NCBI GenBank assembly: GCA_020637615.1
Contig: JACKKC010000016.1
Coordinates: 8,127 to 72,126 of the forward strand
Length of the DNA stretch: 64,000 nt
From: Rhodovulum sp.
Lineage (GTDB): Bacteria > Pseudomonadota > Alphaproteobacteria > Rhodobacterales > Rhodobacteraceae
Direction: 5' to 3'
The position numbers and the translations under genes were made by a program. The notes beneath the pieces were generated by a model, which was not told the DNA's origin, searched no databases, and saw only the letters and a program-made list of their open reading frames with translations. How positions within the stretch are numbered: the stretch's first letter is position 1; every line of letters begins with the position of its first letter. Below, in pieces: positions 26,686-34,464 of the stretch.

Positions 26686-27016
26686 CCTTGGCCGTCGACC
26701 CTCATCCCGTGGCCGGGGAAGCCTAGCCCGATCGACCCGTGGCGATCGGGCCGCGCCGGCCCTGCCGGGGGCCGGCGCGCCTTGCGCACCGTCCAGGGCC
26801 GCTCCGTCCCGATCCCCAACCGGCGGAAAAGCTGCACTTCCCTCGCCCTGCGGCGCGCGCCTCCGGGCGACCGGATCGGGCAAGGCGCCACCGGCGCCTC
26901 GCCTTTCCGGTCCGGCGACCTGTTGAGCGGACCGCGCGAGGCGCGGCCTTTTCCCTGGCCCGAGAATCGGCCTCGCGCGCCAGCGTCGGTCAGACGGAAG
27001 GATCGTTGATACAATG
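26686..27016 (-). repeat. Dispersed intergenic repeat family A, copy 3
   Basis: Read on the minus strand it shares the ordered blocks of copies at 3262 and 55129: CTGACC start, AAAAGGCCGCGCC.CGCGCGGTCCG, AGGCGAGGCGCCGGTGGCGC with CTTGCCCG following, GCCGCAGGGCGAGGG, GTGCGCAAGGCGCGCCGGCC, GGCGCGGCCCGATCGCCACG and a GGGATGAGGGTCGACGGCCA end. It lies between the GFA pseudogene and the displaced 3' half of tRNA-Cys, which would be a convergent pair before integration. Confidence 0.8.
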
Positions 27017-27108
27017 TGAACAGGGCTGCAAACGCACCCGTAAAAGGTGCAGGCGAGGGCGGTCCACAAGTGCTTGAAAATAAATGGGGGCGACGGTAGG
27101 AATCAAAT

Positions 27109-27131
27109 CGGCGTGCACGGATTTGCAATCC
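27109..27131. repeat. Left attachment site (attL core)
   Basis: The 23-bp core is identical to 47024-47046. Bases to its left (about 27082-27108) still resemble the T-arm and acceptor end of tRNA-Cys including a CCA, but with mutations (TTTGATTCC instead of TTCGATTCC on the tRNA strand). This is expected for the displaced, no longer functional 3' end of the original tRNA gene. Confidence 0.85.
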
Positions 27132-27171
27132 AGTCGCTTCCTCAATGAAATCAATGCATCGGCACTAAAAA

Positions 27172-27212
27172 GGTATCAGGACAAAGCCGGAACGCCAAGC
27201 GAACCTGATACC
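27172..27212. promoter_or_regulatory. Pair of inverted GGTATCA boxes near the left end
   Basis: GGTATCA at 27172-27178 and TGATACC at 27206-27212 are the same heptamer found in the repressor operator (43225-43256) and near the right end (46944-46962). They lie 41 bases inside attL. Confidence 0.5.
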
Positions 27213-27230
27213 CCCGCAAACTCGCCTCCG

Positions 27231-27270
27231 GCAAAAGAAAACGCCGTTGCGGCTGGTCCCCGCAACGGCG
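27231..27270 (-). terminator. Strong leftward intrinsic terminator inside the left end of the island
   Basis: A perfect 11-bp stem, CGCCGTTGCGG (27242-27252) and CCGCAACGGCG (27260-27270), is followed on the minus strand by TTTTCTTTTGC (complement of 27231-27241). It would stop leftward transcripts before they leave the island through attL. Confidence 0.75.
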
Positions 27271-27392
27271 CTGAAATCGCACATGAAACTGGTCGGTTCC
27301 ACGGGGCGCAAGATAGCACTGCGCCCGCGCTCGGGAAAGCCAAAAGCCGGGATGCTGGCAGCGAGACGGCTGACGACTACGGCCGGGTAACG

Positions 27393-27602
27393 GTGCGGAT
27401 CGGCTCCCGCGTTCGCATCATCCGGTGCCGCAACAATCTCCAGTTCATTGCGCAGCGTCGCGTGAGAGGCGACGCACAGCGGCCTTGGCGGTCTTTCTGG
27501 TTCTTCACTACCCGGCAGGACGCCGCGCGGCTCTGCGTCGCCTTCAGGGCGGCGGCGCTGGCGCTCTTCGACCATATCGAACTGCCGAGGGCTGCGAAAT
27601 GA
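27393..27602 (+). CDS. Small phage protein of unknown function
   Basis: The conserved-looking part is basic: R-I-G-S-R-V-R-I-I-R-C-R-N-N-L-Q-F-I-A-Q, then R-R-V-R-G-D, followed by W-F-F-T-T-R-Q-D-A-A-R-L-C. It resembles short proteins found at the left end of alphaproteobacterial prophages, without a known role. The frame is open back to 27084, but that extension would run through attL and the 27231-27270 terminator, so an internal GTG at 27393 is preferred (69 aa). Its TGA overlaps the next ATG. Confidence 0.5.
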   Translation: MRIGSRVRIIRCRNNLQFIAQRRVRGDAQRPWRSFWFFTTRQDAARLCVAFRAAALALFDHIELPRAAK

Positions 27603-27814
27603 GCCGCCCCATCGCCAGTTTCAGGAAGAACAGCCGGGAGGAAGTCCGCGTCAGCGTCGACGAGTTCCGCGGCCACGAGTTGCTGAACATCCGGGTCTGG
27701 TTCGAGGCCGACGACGGCGAGATGCGTCCCGGTAAGCAGGGCATCGCCCTGCGGCTGGAGTTGCTGCCCGAACTCCGGGAGGCGCTGGAGCGCGCCGGGC
27801 AGGTTTCCGAATGA
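27599..27814 (+). CDS. PC4/YdbC-like transcriptional coactivator family protein
   Basis: This 71-aa protein has the PC4-type single-strand DNA-binding fold pattern: I-A-S-F-R-K-N-S-R-E-E-V-R-V-S-V-D-E-F, H-E-L-L-N-I-R-V-W-F-E-A-D-D-G-E and P-G-K-Q-G-I-A-L-R-L-E-L-L-P-E-L. Bacterial and phage members bind single-stranded or melted DNA and act in transcription or replication. ATGA overlaps link it to both neighbours. Assignment is from the motif pattern. Confidence 0.7.
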   Translation: MSRPIASFRKNSREEVRVSVDEFRGHELLNIRVWFEADDGEMRPGKQGIALRLELLPELREALERAGQVSE

Positions 27815-28290
27815 GGCGGCAACGCGAGAAGGGTAAGTTCGTCGACGGGCCTTTCATCCCGTTGACGCTCGGCGTGAAGCAGTCGGCGGCCTGGGCCGCG
27901 CTCTCGATGCAGGCACGGCTCATCTACCTCGAACTCCGCGGCAAGCTCGCCCGCGACCCGCGCGAGAACAACGGCCGGGTTCATCTTTCTGTTCGTGATG
28001 CGTGCGACGCCATCGGCATAGTAAAGCTGGGCACCGGCTCTGCCGCCTTCCACGAGTTGCAGGCTAAGGGCTTCATCGTTGTCACCCGCCTCGGCACGCT
28101 CGGGTCCGAGGGAAAAGGAAAGGCGACAGATTACCGCATTACAGAATGCGGCACCCGGGACGCCTACGAGGGCACGAAGGATTATCTTCGCTGGCAGCCG
28201 GGACATGACTTCACGGTCCACAAGGGCAAGACGCCGACGCGGCCGAAGAGGGCGCCGAGGGTGGTCGCGATCGACGGGAAACGCACGTGA
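27811..28290 (+). CDS. Putative winged-helix DNA-binding / replication protein
   Basis: This 159-aa basic protein starts M-R-R-Q-R-E-K-G-K-F-V-D-G-P-F-I-P-L. The region A-A-W-A-A-L-S-M-Q-A-R-L-I-Y-L-E-L-R-G-K and S-V-R-D-A-C-D-A-I-G-I...A-A-F-H-E-L-Q-A-K-G-F-I resembles the winged helix-turn-helix of plasmid and phage replication initiators. The tail is Lys/Arg-rich. Three direct repeats begin 27 bases after its stop, a layout seen where an initiator gene lies next to its iterons. The function is inferred from this fold resemblance and position only. Confidence 0.5.
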   Translation: MRRQREKGKFVDGPFIPLTLGVKQSAAWAALSMQARLIYLELRGKLARDPRENNGRVHLSVRDACDAIGIVKLGTGSAAFHELQAKGFIVVTRLGTLGSEGKGKATDYRITECGTRDAYEGTKDYLRWQPGHDFTVHKGKTPTRPKRAPRVVAIDGKRT

Positions 28291-28316
28291 TCCGGCCGGC
28301 TGAAAAACAGAATCCC

Positions 28317-28400
28317 GTGTACCGAGGGGAAACGCCCTGTGTACCGAGGGGAAACACACAGGGCGGCAGATCGGCCCTGCCCTGTGTACCGAGGGGAAAC
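28317..28400 (+). repeat. Three iteron-like direct repeats
   Basis: GTGTACCGAGGGGAAAC occurs exactly at 28317-28333, 28339-28355 and 28384-28400. The start-to-start distances are 22 and 45 bases, close to one and two multiples of 22 (two helical turns). This suggests phased protein-binding sites rather than CRISPR. The rest of the 28291-28759 gap (469 bp) holds no convincing gene; an open frame 28287-28763 runs through the repeats and shows no recognised domain. Confidence 0.75.
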
Positions 28401-28759
28401 ACAACTAGAAGATATACCACAGGGGTGGCGGTCGGGGACGTGGCGGACACTTCCCACAGGCCGCTCTCGGCCTCTCAGCATGATCTCACGAGACAGGGCG
28501 GGTCGCGCCTGGGGGTGATGGTCCCCTCGAAGCGGCCGGGCAGGTCAGCGCCCGCGGCGGACAGCAACCGCGAAGCGACCCCGTCAGACGGTGAGTGGGC
28601 AAACCCCGTCATGCTTCGGGAGGGTATCCCTTTCCCTCCGCGGAAGACGGCGCGGCTCGTAAAAAAAGCGTGGCGTCGACAGGCCTGCGAGCATGCGGGC
28701 CGCAGGGTCGGGGGCCTCGCCTGGCTCCCGACCCGTCCTTTGCCGGATGAGGTGACCAG

Positions 28760-28981
28760 GTGACGAGCATTCCGCCCCTCGATCAATGGCGCTTCGACGC
28801 GCTGATGGAGATCGACCGCAAGCTCTGGGGCCTCCCGGCGATCGCGGGCGTGCTCGGCGTCTCTGTCGACACGGCACGCCGGTGGGCGAACGACCCGGAT
28901 TGCAGCGCGCCGATCACCCGGCCCGGCGGGCGGTATTTCGCGGTGAGAAGCGAGCTCGTCGCCTGGCTTCGCGATCGGTGA
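28760..28981 (+). CDS. Small helix-turn-helix protein
   Basis: This 73-aa protein contains W-G-L-P-A-I-A-G-V-L-G-V-S-V-D-T-A-R-R-W near residues 23-42, a clear HTH, followed by R-P-G-G-R-Y-F-A-V-R-S-E-L-V-A-W-L. The pattern is MerR/excisionase-like (a wing with aromatic residues), where G-R-Y-F contacts DNA in homologues. GTG start. It lies just upstream of the portal gene, a position often held by a small DNA-binding or terminase-small-like protein; the true TerS is elsewhere at 36830. Confidence 0.6.
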   Translation: MTSIPPLDQWRFDALMEIDRKLWGLPAIAGVLGVSVDTARRWANDPDCSAPITRPGGRYFAVRSELVAWLRDR

Positions 28982-29403
28982 TGCAAGGCTTTGCAAGGGT
29001 TTTCTAGGATTTGCCATGTTTTGCCAGCTGGCGCGGCGGCATCGCAGGCCGGCATATGATGGGGATGAACTTCTGGCCCTTCCCTCGCCGCAAGGCCCCG
29101 ACCGAATCGAAGTCGCTTGCGGCCCCGGCCAACGATCTCCTGGAGATCTTCGGCGCGCTGCAGTCGACCGCCTCCGGCATCTCCGTTTCGGTCGAGCAGG
29201 CGATCCGCGTCCCGGCGGTTCATTCCGCGATCCGCGTCATCGCCGAGGCGGCCGGCTCGCTCGATGTCATGGTGAAGCGCATCAACGCCGACGGCTCGGA
29301 GAGCGACGAGCCCGGTCATCCCGTCTCGAAGCTCCTGCGCGGCGATGTCAACGACTGGACGAGCGGCACGGAGCTGGTCACCGATCTCGTCTGCGACGCG
29401 CTG

Positions 29404-30680
29404 GGATGCTTCTAAATACCTCGCCAAATCAGCCCTTTGATGATTCAATCCGCTCCATGTTCGGGGATGGAGGGTTTGGTGGCGGGGCAGCCGGGTTTCT
29501 TTGATCTGGACGAGCGGTACGCGGCGCTGTCACGGACCGGCGATCCGCTTGAGCGGCTTGCCGCGGTGGTGAATTTCGAGCTCTTCCGGGCCGATCTCGA
29601 CGCGGCGCTGGCCCGCTCCGACCGGTCGAAGGGGGGCCGGCCGCCGATGGACGTGGTGATGATGTTCAAGGTGCTGGTGATCCAGGCGCTCTACGGGCTG
29701 GCGGACGAACAGACCGAATTCCAGATCAGGGACCGGCTGAGCTTCATGCGCTTCCTTTGCCTCGACCTGCACGGGCGGGTTCCGGACGCCCGCACGATCT
29801 GGCTGTTCCGCGAGCTGCTGACCAGGGCCAAGGCAATCGACGGTCTGTTCGCCCGCTTCGACGCGCATCTTCGCGACCGCGGCTACCTCGCCATGGGCGG
29901 GCAGATGATCGACGCCTCGATCGTCGCCGCGCCGCGCCAGCGCAACACCGACGCGGAGAAGGCGGACCTCAAGGCCGGCCGCATCCCGGAGGACTGGGCG
30001 GCGAACCCGGCGAAGCTGCGCCAGAAGGACCGCGACGGACGCTGGACCCTGAAGCGGGGACGGCGCAAGCGGAAGACCGACGGCACGCCGATGATGGAGA
30101 TCGCCACCCCGGTCTACGGATACAAGTCGCACATCGGCGTCGACCGCCGTCACCGGTTCATCCGCACCTGGTCGGTGACCGACGCGGCCCGGCACGACGG
30201 GCGCGAGTTGCCAGGGCTGCTGGACCGGAGCAACACAGGCTCATCGGTCTGGGCCGACACCGCGTATCGATCCGCGAAGAACGAAAAGCGCATCGCCAGA
30301 GCGGGGCTGGTCTCGAGAGTCCACTTCCGCAAACCGCCCGGGAAGCCCATGCCCGAGCCGAGACAGCGCGCCAACGCCGCCCGATCACGGGAACGGTCCG
30401 GCGTCGAGCATGTCTTCGCCGACCAGAAACATCGCATGGGCCTGTTCGTCCGCAGCATCGGCATCACCAGAGCCCGCACCAGGATCGGCCTCGCCAACAT
30501 CGCCTGCAACATGCGTCGGCTTCTGTTCTTGGAGACAACAACGGCCGCGCCGGCATAACGGCAAACGACCCCAGCCGGAGGATCTCGGAACGCCAAGCGT
30601 ACTCGCGTGAGACACGGCCCAGTCGCAGGCCGCCGATGAGCCAGGCAACGAACATCGATCAATGGAAAATAGAAGTGTCC
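29404..30680 (+). mobile_element. IS5-family insertion sequence, 1277 bp
   Basis: Terminal inverted repeats are GGATGCTTCTAAATACC at the left and GGACACTTCTATTTTCC at the right (read inward), 12 of 17 identical. A 4-bp target duplication GCTG flanks it at 29400-29403 and 30681-30684, fitting IS5-family behaviour. It carries one transposase gene. The 120 bases after the transposase show no gene. Confidence 0.88.
29467..30558 (+). CDS. IS5-family transposase
   Basis: This 363-aa DDE transposase has the N-terminal DUF772 region (G-G-R-P-P-M-D-V-V-M-M-F-K-V-L-V-I-Q near residue 60, L-S-F-M-R-F-L-C-L, P-D-A-R-T-I-W-L-F-R-E) and a catalytic domain with I-D-A-S-I-V-A-A-P-R-Q-R-N-T (first D), V-W-A-D-T-A-Y-R-S (second D) and S-G-V-E-H-V-F-A-D-Q-K (E). 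All catalytic residues are present and the frame is intact, so it may be active. ATG 29467 gives M-E-G-L-V-A-G-Q-P-G-F-F-D; a start further upstream is possible. Confidence 0.92.
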   Translation: MEGLVAGQPGFFDLDERYAALSRTGDPLERLAAVVNFELFRADLDAALARSDRSKGGRPPMDVVMMFKVLVIQALYGLADEQTEFQIRDRLSFMRFLCLDLHGRVPDARTIWLFRELLTRAKAIDGLFARFDAHLRDRGYLAMGGQMIDASIVAAPRQRNTDAEKADLKAGRIPEDWAANPAKLRQKDRDGRWTLKRGRRKRKTDGTPMMEIATPVYGYKSHIGVDRRHRFIRTWSVTDAARHDGRELPGLLDRSNTGSSVWADTAYRSAKNEKRIARAGLVSRVHFRKPPGKPMPEPRQRANAARSRERSGVEHVFADQKHRMGLFVRSIGITRARTRIGLANIACNMRRLLFLETTTAAPA

Positions 30681-31543
30681 GCTGGTCTCCGACAACGGCG
30701 GCACCGCCTACGTCAACCGCACCGGCGACGGGCGCATCATCGAGCTCGTGCGCTACAACCGCGGCATCGTCACCGTCGAGCGCGACCAGGAGACCGCCGA
30801 GCCGACCTTCCGGATCGCCGATCGCGTCATCCCGACCCAGGACGCCCTGCACCTCCGCTCGCCGCTCGGCCGGGCTCCGCTGAGCCTCGCCCGCGAGGCC
30901 ATCGGCGTCGCCATCATCCTGGAGCGGCACGCGGCCAGGCTCTTCGCCCGCGGCGCCCGGCCGAGCGGCGTGCTGTCCTTCGTGAATGGCATGAAGGAGG
31001 AGGCGATCCGGAAGACCCGCGCCGCTTGGCAGAGCGCCCACGAGGGCGAGGACGCCGGCGGCAAGACGGCGGTCCTGCATGACGGCGCGACCTTCACGCC
31101 GCTCACCCTGACCTCGACCGATGCGCAGTTCCTCGAGCTGCGCAAGTTCCAGATCCTCGAAATCGCCCGGGCCTTCCGGGTGCCGCCGAGCATGCTCTTC
31201 GAGCTCGACCGCGCGACCTGGTCGAACTCCGAGCAGATGGGCCGCGAGTTCCTGACCTACTGCCTGGAGCCCTGGCTGATCGCCCTCGAGTCGGCGATGC
31301 GCCGGGCGCTCTTCCTGCCCGAGGAGCGCGAGCGCTTCGTCATCCGCTTCGATCGCGACGACCTGACCCGCGCCGACCTCACGGCCCGCGCCACGGCGAT
31401 CAACAGCCTCATCGCCTCGCGCGTCATCAGCCCGAACGAAGGCCGGGCGTGGATCGGCCTCGCCCCGCGCGAGGGCGGCGACGCCTTCCAGAACCCCAAC
31501 ATCACCCCGGAGAAGCCTGCTCCGGCAGAGAAGGAGCCCGCCG

Positions 31544-31936
31544 ATGCGTGACCTGGCGGAAGTCATGGCCGACGTCGCGGACCAGGACCGCGGACAGTGG
31601 TTCGACCTGGTCGACCCGGTGACCGGCGAGGAGACCGGCATGCGGTTCCGGATGGCTGGCCCCGACAGCGCGACCCAGCATCGCGCGCAGCTCGCGCTCG
31701 CCGACGAGCTCGCGGACCTGGCCGGGCCGGACGGACGGGTCTCCGCGGCGCATCGGGAAGCCGCCCGGCTGCGCTGCCTCGCGGCTTGCGTGCTCGGCTG
31801 GGAGATCGTGCAGGACGGCGCCGCGGTGCCCTTCAGCCAGGCCAACGTGATCCGGGTGCTGAAGCTCGCGAAGTGGATCCACGTCCAGGTCGACGGCTTC
31901 GCGGCCGACCGCGCGGCGTTCCGGAGTGTCGCGTGA
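31544..31936 (+). CDS. Phage protein, possibly tail-assembly-chaperone-like
   Basis: This 130-aa protein overlaps the portal stop by eight bases and the protease start by one (TGATG). It ends G-W-E-I-V-Q-D-G-A-A-V-P-F-S-Q-A-N-V-I-R, then W-I-H-V-Q-V-D-G-F-A-A-D-R-A-A-F. That pattern resembles short tail-assembly chaperones of siphophages, which normally lie just before the tape measure gene. Here it is between portal and protease, so either the resemblance is superficial or the module is rearranged. Confidence in function is low. Confidence 0.4.
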   Translation: MRDLAEVMADVADQDRGQWFDLVDPVTGEETGMRFRMAGPDSATQHRAQLALADELADLAGPDGRVSAAHREAARLRCLAACVLGWEIVQDGAAVPFSQANVIRVLKLAKWIHVQVDGFAADRAAFRSVA

Positions 31937-32439
31937 TGGAGCGGCTCTACGTCGAGACGAAGCTCGACTCCGGCGATGACGGCGCGATCGAGGGCAAGGC
32001 CTGGGACTTCGGATCCGGCGACCGGATCGGCGACTGGATCGAGCCCGGCGCCTTCAAGGGCGCGAAGCTGCCCCTCCCTCTCCTGTTCGGGCACGATCAG
32101 AACGACCCGGTCGGCGTCTGGGAGGCCATGAGCGAGGCGCGGGGCGGGCTCATCGTGAAAGGCCGCCTTCTCGTCGACGAGGTGGCCCGGGCCCGCGAGG
32201 TGCGCGCCCTGGTGCGCTCCGGCGCCGTCACCGGTCTCTCGATCGGCTACGTCACGAAGAAGGCGACCGCCCGGGCGGGTGGCGGTCGCACGATCAAGAG
32301 CCTCGACCTCCTGGAGGTGAGCCTCGTCACCCTGCCCATGCACCCCGGCGCGCGCGTCACCAGCGCGAAGTCCGCAGTCCAGGCCATCGCCATCGTCGAG
32401 GCCATCACCCGCGCCACCGCGCGCATCGCAGCGAGGTAA
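31936..32439 (+). CDS. HK97-family prohead protease
   Basis: This 167-aa protease processes the capsid during head maturation. It has the family pattern: V-E-T-K-L, G-K-A-W-D-F-G-S-G-D near residue 22, L-L-F-G-H-D-Q-N-D-P-V-G with the catalytic His near residue 53, G-L-S-I-G-Y with the catalytic Ser near residue 100, and L-L-E-V-S-L-V-T-L-P. It overlaps the preceding stop and is followed two bases later by the major capsid gene, the usual pairing. Confidence 0.92.
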   Translation: MERLYVETKLDSGDDGAIEGKAWDFGSGDRIGDWIEPGAFKGAKLPLPLLFGHDQNDPVGVWEAMSEARGGLIVKGRLLVDEVARAREVRALVRSGAVTGLSIGYVTKKATARAGGGRTIKSLDLLEVSLVTLPMHPGARVTSAKSAVQAIAIVEAITRATARIAAR

Positions 32440-32441
32440 GC

Positions 32442-33587
32442 ATGCGACACGATCACCGTCATTTCGAGGTGAAGGAGGGCGAGGATGCCGATCCGGTCGC
32501 CCTCGTCTCGAAGTCCCTCGAAACCCTCCAGCAGACCGTCGACGAGCGCCTGAAGGCCGTCGAGGCGAAGGCGGACACCACGAAGCTCGTGGAGCGCCTC
32601 GACAAGCTCGAGGCCAAGGCGAACCGCCCGGGCGGCGGGAAGGACACCTCCGCCGACGAGCAAAAGGAGCTCGAGCGCAAGGGCTTCGGCGCCTACCTGC
32701 GCAGCGGCGCCGGCGCGCCGGCCGAGGAGCTGAAGGCCCTGACGGTCTCCAGCGACCCGCAGGGCGGCTATTTCGCCCCGGCCGAGATGAGCTCGGAATT
32801 CATCCGGGACCTGGTCGAGCTCTCGCCCGTCCGGAGCGTCGCCAGCGTGCGCAGCACCGGCGCCCCTTCGGTTATCTACCCGCGCCGCACCGGCATCACC
32901 AACGCCCGGTGGAAGGGCGAGAACCAGGCGCAGGAAGGCTCGGAGCCGGGCTTCGGGCAGGCCGAGATCGCGGTGAAGGAGGTCAATACCTTCGTCGACA
33001 TCTCGAACCAGCTCCTCGCCGACGGCCCGCAGGCCGAGACCGAGGTGCGGCTCGCGCTCGCCGAGGACTTCGCCCAGAAGGAGGCGCTCGCCTTCGTCAG
33101 CGGTGACGGCGTCCTGGAGCCGGAGGGCTTCATGACGAACGGCGCCATCGCCTACACGGCGAACGGGCATGCGACGAACCTCGGGGCCGATGCCCTCATC
33201 ACCCTGCTCTATGCGCAGCCGGCCATGTACCGGAACGCGGGCGCCTGGGCGATGAACGGCACCACGCTCGCGACCATCCGCAAGCTGAAGGACGGCCAGG
33301 GCAACTATCTCTGGCAGCCGAGCTACCAGGCCGGTCAGCCCGAGACGATCCTCGGCCGTCCGGTGGTCGAGATGGTCGACATGCCGGACGTCGAGGCCGA
33401 TGCCTTCCCGATCCTCTACGGCGATTTCTCGGGATACCGGATCGTCGACCGTGTCGGGCTGAGCATCCTCGTCAACCCGTACATCCTCGCCACCCAGGGC
33501 CTCACCCGCATTCACGCGACCCGGCGTGTCGGCGGCGGCGTCCTGCAGGCGGCGAAGTTCCGGAAGCTCCGCATGTCCGTCTCGTGA
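32442..33587 (+). CDS. HK97-family major capsid protein
   Basis: This 381-aa coat protein has an N-terminal coiled-coil delta domain (residues ~15-65, rich in Lys/Glu/Leu: L-V-S-K-S-L-E-T-L-Q-Q-T-V-D-E-R-L-K) that is normally cleaved by the prohead protease. The HK97 fold follows (D-P-Q-G-G-Y-F-A-P near residue 105, W-K-G-E-N-Q-A-Q-E, F-V-D-I-S-N-Q-L-L-A-D and L-G-R-P-V-V-E-M-V-D-M-P near residue 304). The length is typical. The gene is intact. Confidence 0.94.
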   Translation: MRHDHRHFEVKEGEDADPVALVSKSLETLQQTVDERLKAVEAKADTTKLVERLDKLEAKANRPGGGKDTSADEQKELERKGFGAYLRSGAGAPAEELKALTVSSDPQGGYFAPAEMSSEFIRDLVELSPVRSVASVRSTGAPSVIYPRRTGITNARWKGENQAQEGSEPGFGQAEIAVKEVNTFVDISNQLLADGPQAETEVRLALAEDFAQKEALAFVSGDGVLEPEGFMTNGAIAYTANGHATNLGADALITLLYAQPAMYRNAGAWAMNGTTLATIRKLKDGQGNYLWQPSYQAGQPETILGRPVVEMVDMPDVEADAFPILYGDFSGYRIVDRVGLSILVNPYILATQGLTRIHATRRVGGGVLQAAKFRKLRMSVS

Positions 33588-34066
33588 TGCTTACACGCGC
33601 CCGCCTCAGGGAGCTATTGGAGTACGACCCGGAAACGGGCGTATTCCGTTGGCGAGTCAATCGCCAATGGGTGAAGGCGGGTGCCGCCGCCGGGACCAAG
33701 CACAATCGCGGCTACTGGGCCATTACTGTCGATGGTAGGAGCTACGGTGCGCATAGGCTGGCATTCCTCTACATGATTGGGGAGTGGCCGAAAGGGCAGA
33801 TCGACCACTGCGATCGCGATCGCAGGAACAACCGCTGGGGAAACCTTCGGCCTGCGAGCCATTCGCAGAACTGCTCGAACCGAAGCGTCTTCGCCAGTAG
33901 CGGGACGGGCATCAAGGGCGTTCGTCGTCGCGGGAACAAGTTCTGCGCCCAAATCCGCCGCAATGGGCAGACCGAGTATCTCGGAACGTTCGTGACCGCT
34001 GCCGAGGCGGCGGTCGCCTTCAACCGTGCTGCCAGAGAGCTGCACGGCGCGTTTGCTTCAGCATAG
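33587..34066 (+). CDS. HNH endonuclease with AP2 DNA-binding domain (homing-endonuclease-like)
   Basis: This 159-aa protein has an HNH core, G-Q-I-D-H-C-D-R-D-R-R-N-N-R-W-G-N-L-R-P, near residues 66-85, then A-S-H-S-Q-N, and a C-terminal AP2-like domain, G-T-G-I-K-G-V-R-R-R-G-N-K-F-C-A-Q-I, then Y-L-G-T-F-V-T-A-A-E-A-A-V-A-F. Such HNH-AP2 proteins are free-standing or intron-borne homing endonucleases common in phages. Its base composition is lower in GC than its neighbours, and it sits between capsid and decoration-like genes, so it is probably a late arrival. ATG overlaps the capsid stop. Confidence 0.9.
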   Translation: MLTRARLRELLEYDPETGVFRWRVNRQWVKAGAAAGTKHNRGYWAITVDGRSYGAHRLAFLYMIGEWPKGQIDHCDRDRRNNRWGNLRPASHSQNCSNRSVFASSGTGIKGVRRRGNKFCAQIRRNGQTEYLGTFVTAAEAAVAFNRAARELHGAFASA

Positions 34067-34077
34067 GAACCTCTGCA

Positions 34078-34464
34078 ATGCGTGATCTCTATTCGAACCT
34101 CAAGGCCGTCCCGGCGCTCGCTCCGGCGGTGCAGGCGGCGGCCGTCGCCGGCGCGGCCATCGACCTCAAGGGCGCCAACCGGGCGGCGATCGTCGTCAAC
34201 ACCGGCGCGATCGTCGGCGCGGGCGACTTCGGCGTGAAGCTCCAGGAGAGCGACACGACCACCTCGGGCGACTTCGCCGACGTGGATGCGGGCAGCGTCG
34301 ACAGCGACGCGCCGGCGACGCTGGAAGCCTCGTCGAGCTACCGGCTCGGCTACCGCGGCTTCAAGCGGTACCTCCGCGTCTCGCTGACCAAGGCCGGCGG
34401 CACCTCGATCGCTGCGGGTGCGGTGGCGGTGCAGACCGACCTCGCCGAGCGCCCGGTGGCGTGA
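34078..34464 (+). CDS. Phage head decoration-like protein
   Basis: This 128-aa Ala/Asp-rich protein follows the capsid (after the inserted HNH gene). It starts M-R-D-L-Y-S-N-L-K-A-V-P-A-L and contains a beta-rich stretch (F-G-V-K-L-Q-E-S-D-T-T-T-S-G-D-F-A-D-V and S-S-Y-R-L-G-Y-R-G-F-K-R-Y-L-R-V). Proteins of this kind are regular neighbours of HK97-type capsid genes in alphaproteobacterial prophages. A decoration or head-stabilising role is inferred from position. Confidence 0.6.
   Translation: MRDLYSNLKAVPALAPAVQAAAVAGAAIDLKGANRAAIVVNTGAIVGAGDFGVKLQESDTTTSGDFADVDAGSVDSDAPATLEASSSYRLGYRGFKRYLRVSLTKAGGTSIAAGAVAVQTDLAERPVA

Larger units (their letters stand above)
29056..31551 (+). pseudogene. 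HK97-family phage portal protein gene, split by an IS element
   Basis: Bases 29056-29403 encode the N-terminal 116 residues (F-W-P-F-P-R-R-K-A-P...R-V-P-A-V-H-S-A-I-R-V-I-A-E-A-A-G). Bases 30685-31551 encode the remaining 288 residues (Q-D-A-L-H-L-R-S-P-L-G, R-P-S-G-V-L-S-F-V-N-G, L-E-I-A-R-A-F-R-V-P-P-S-M-L-F-E-L). Removing 29404-30684 (the IS plus one target copy) rejoins the frame exactly as D-A-L-V-S-D-N-G, giving ~404 residues, normal for an HK97-type portal. The dodecameric portal is essential for packaging, so this insertion should abolish virion formation. The inserted element makes the upstream part end at TAA within the IS. Confidence 0.9.

Noticed and set aside
27084..27392. N-terminal extension of the first island gene across attL
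   Set aside because: It would read through the attachment site and a perfect terminator hairpin; a start at 27393 is more likely.
28317..28400. CRISPR-like repeats
   Set aside because: Only three 17-bp units with spacers of 5 and 28 bases, no leader or cas genes. The phasing fits protein-binding iterons better.
28287..28763. Open frame of 158 codons through the iterons
   Set aside because: It translates the direct repeats three times (V-P-R-G-N-T) and has no domain; its overlap with the next gene start is not enough support.
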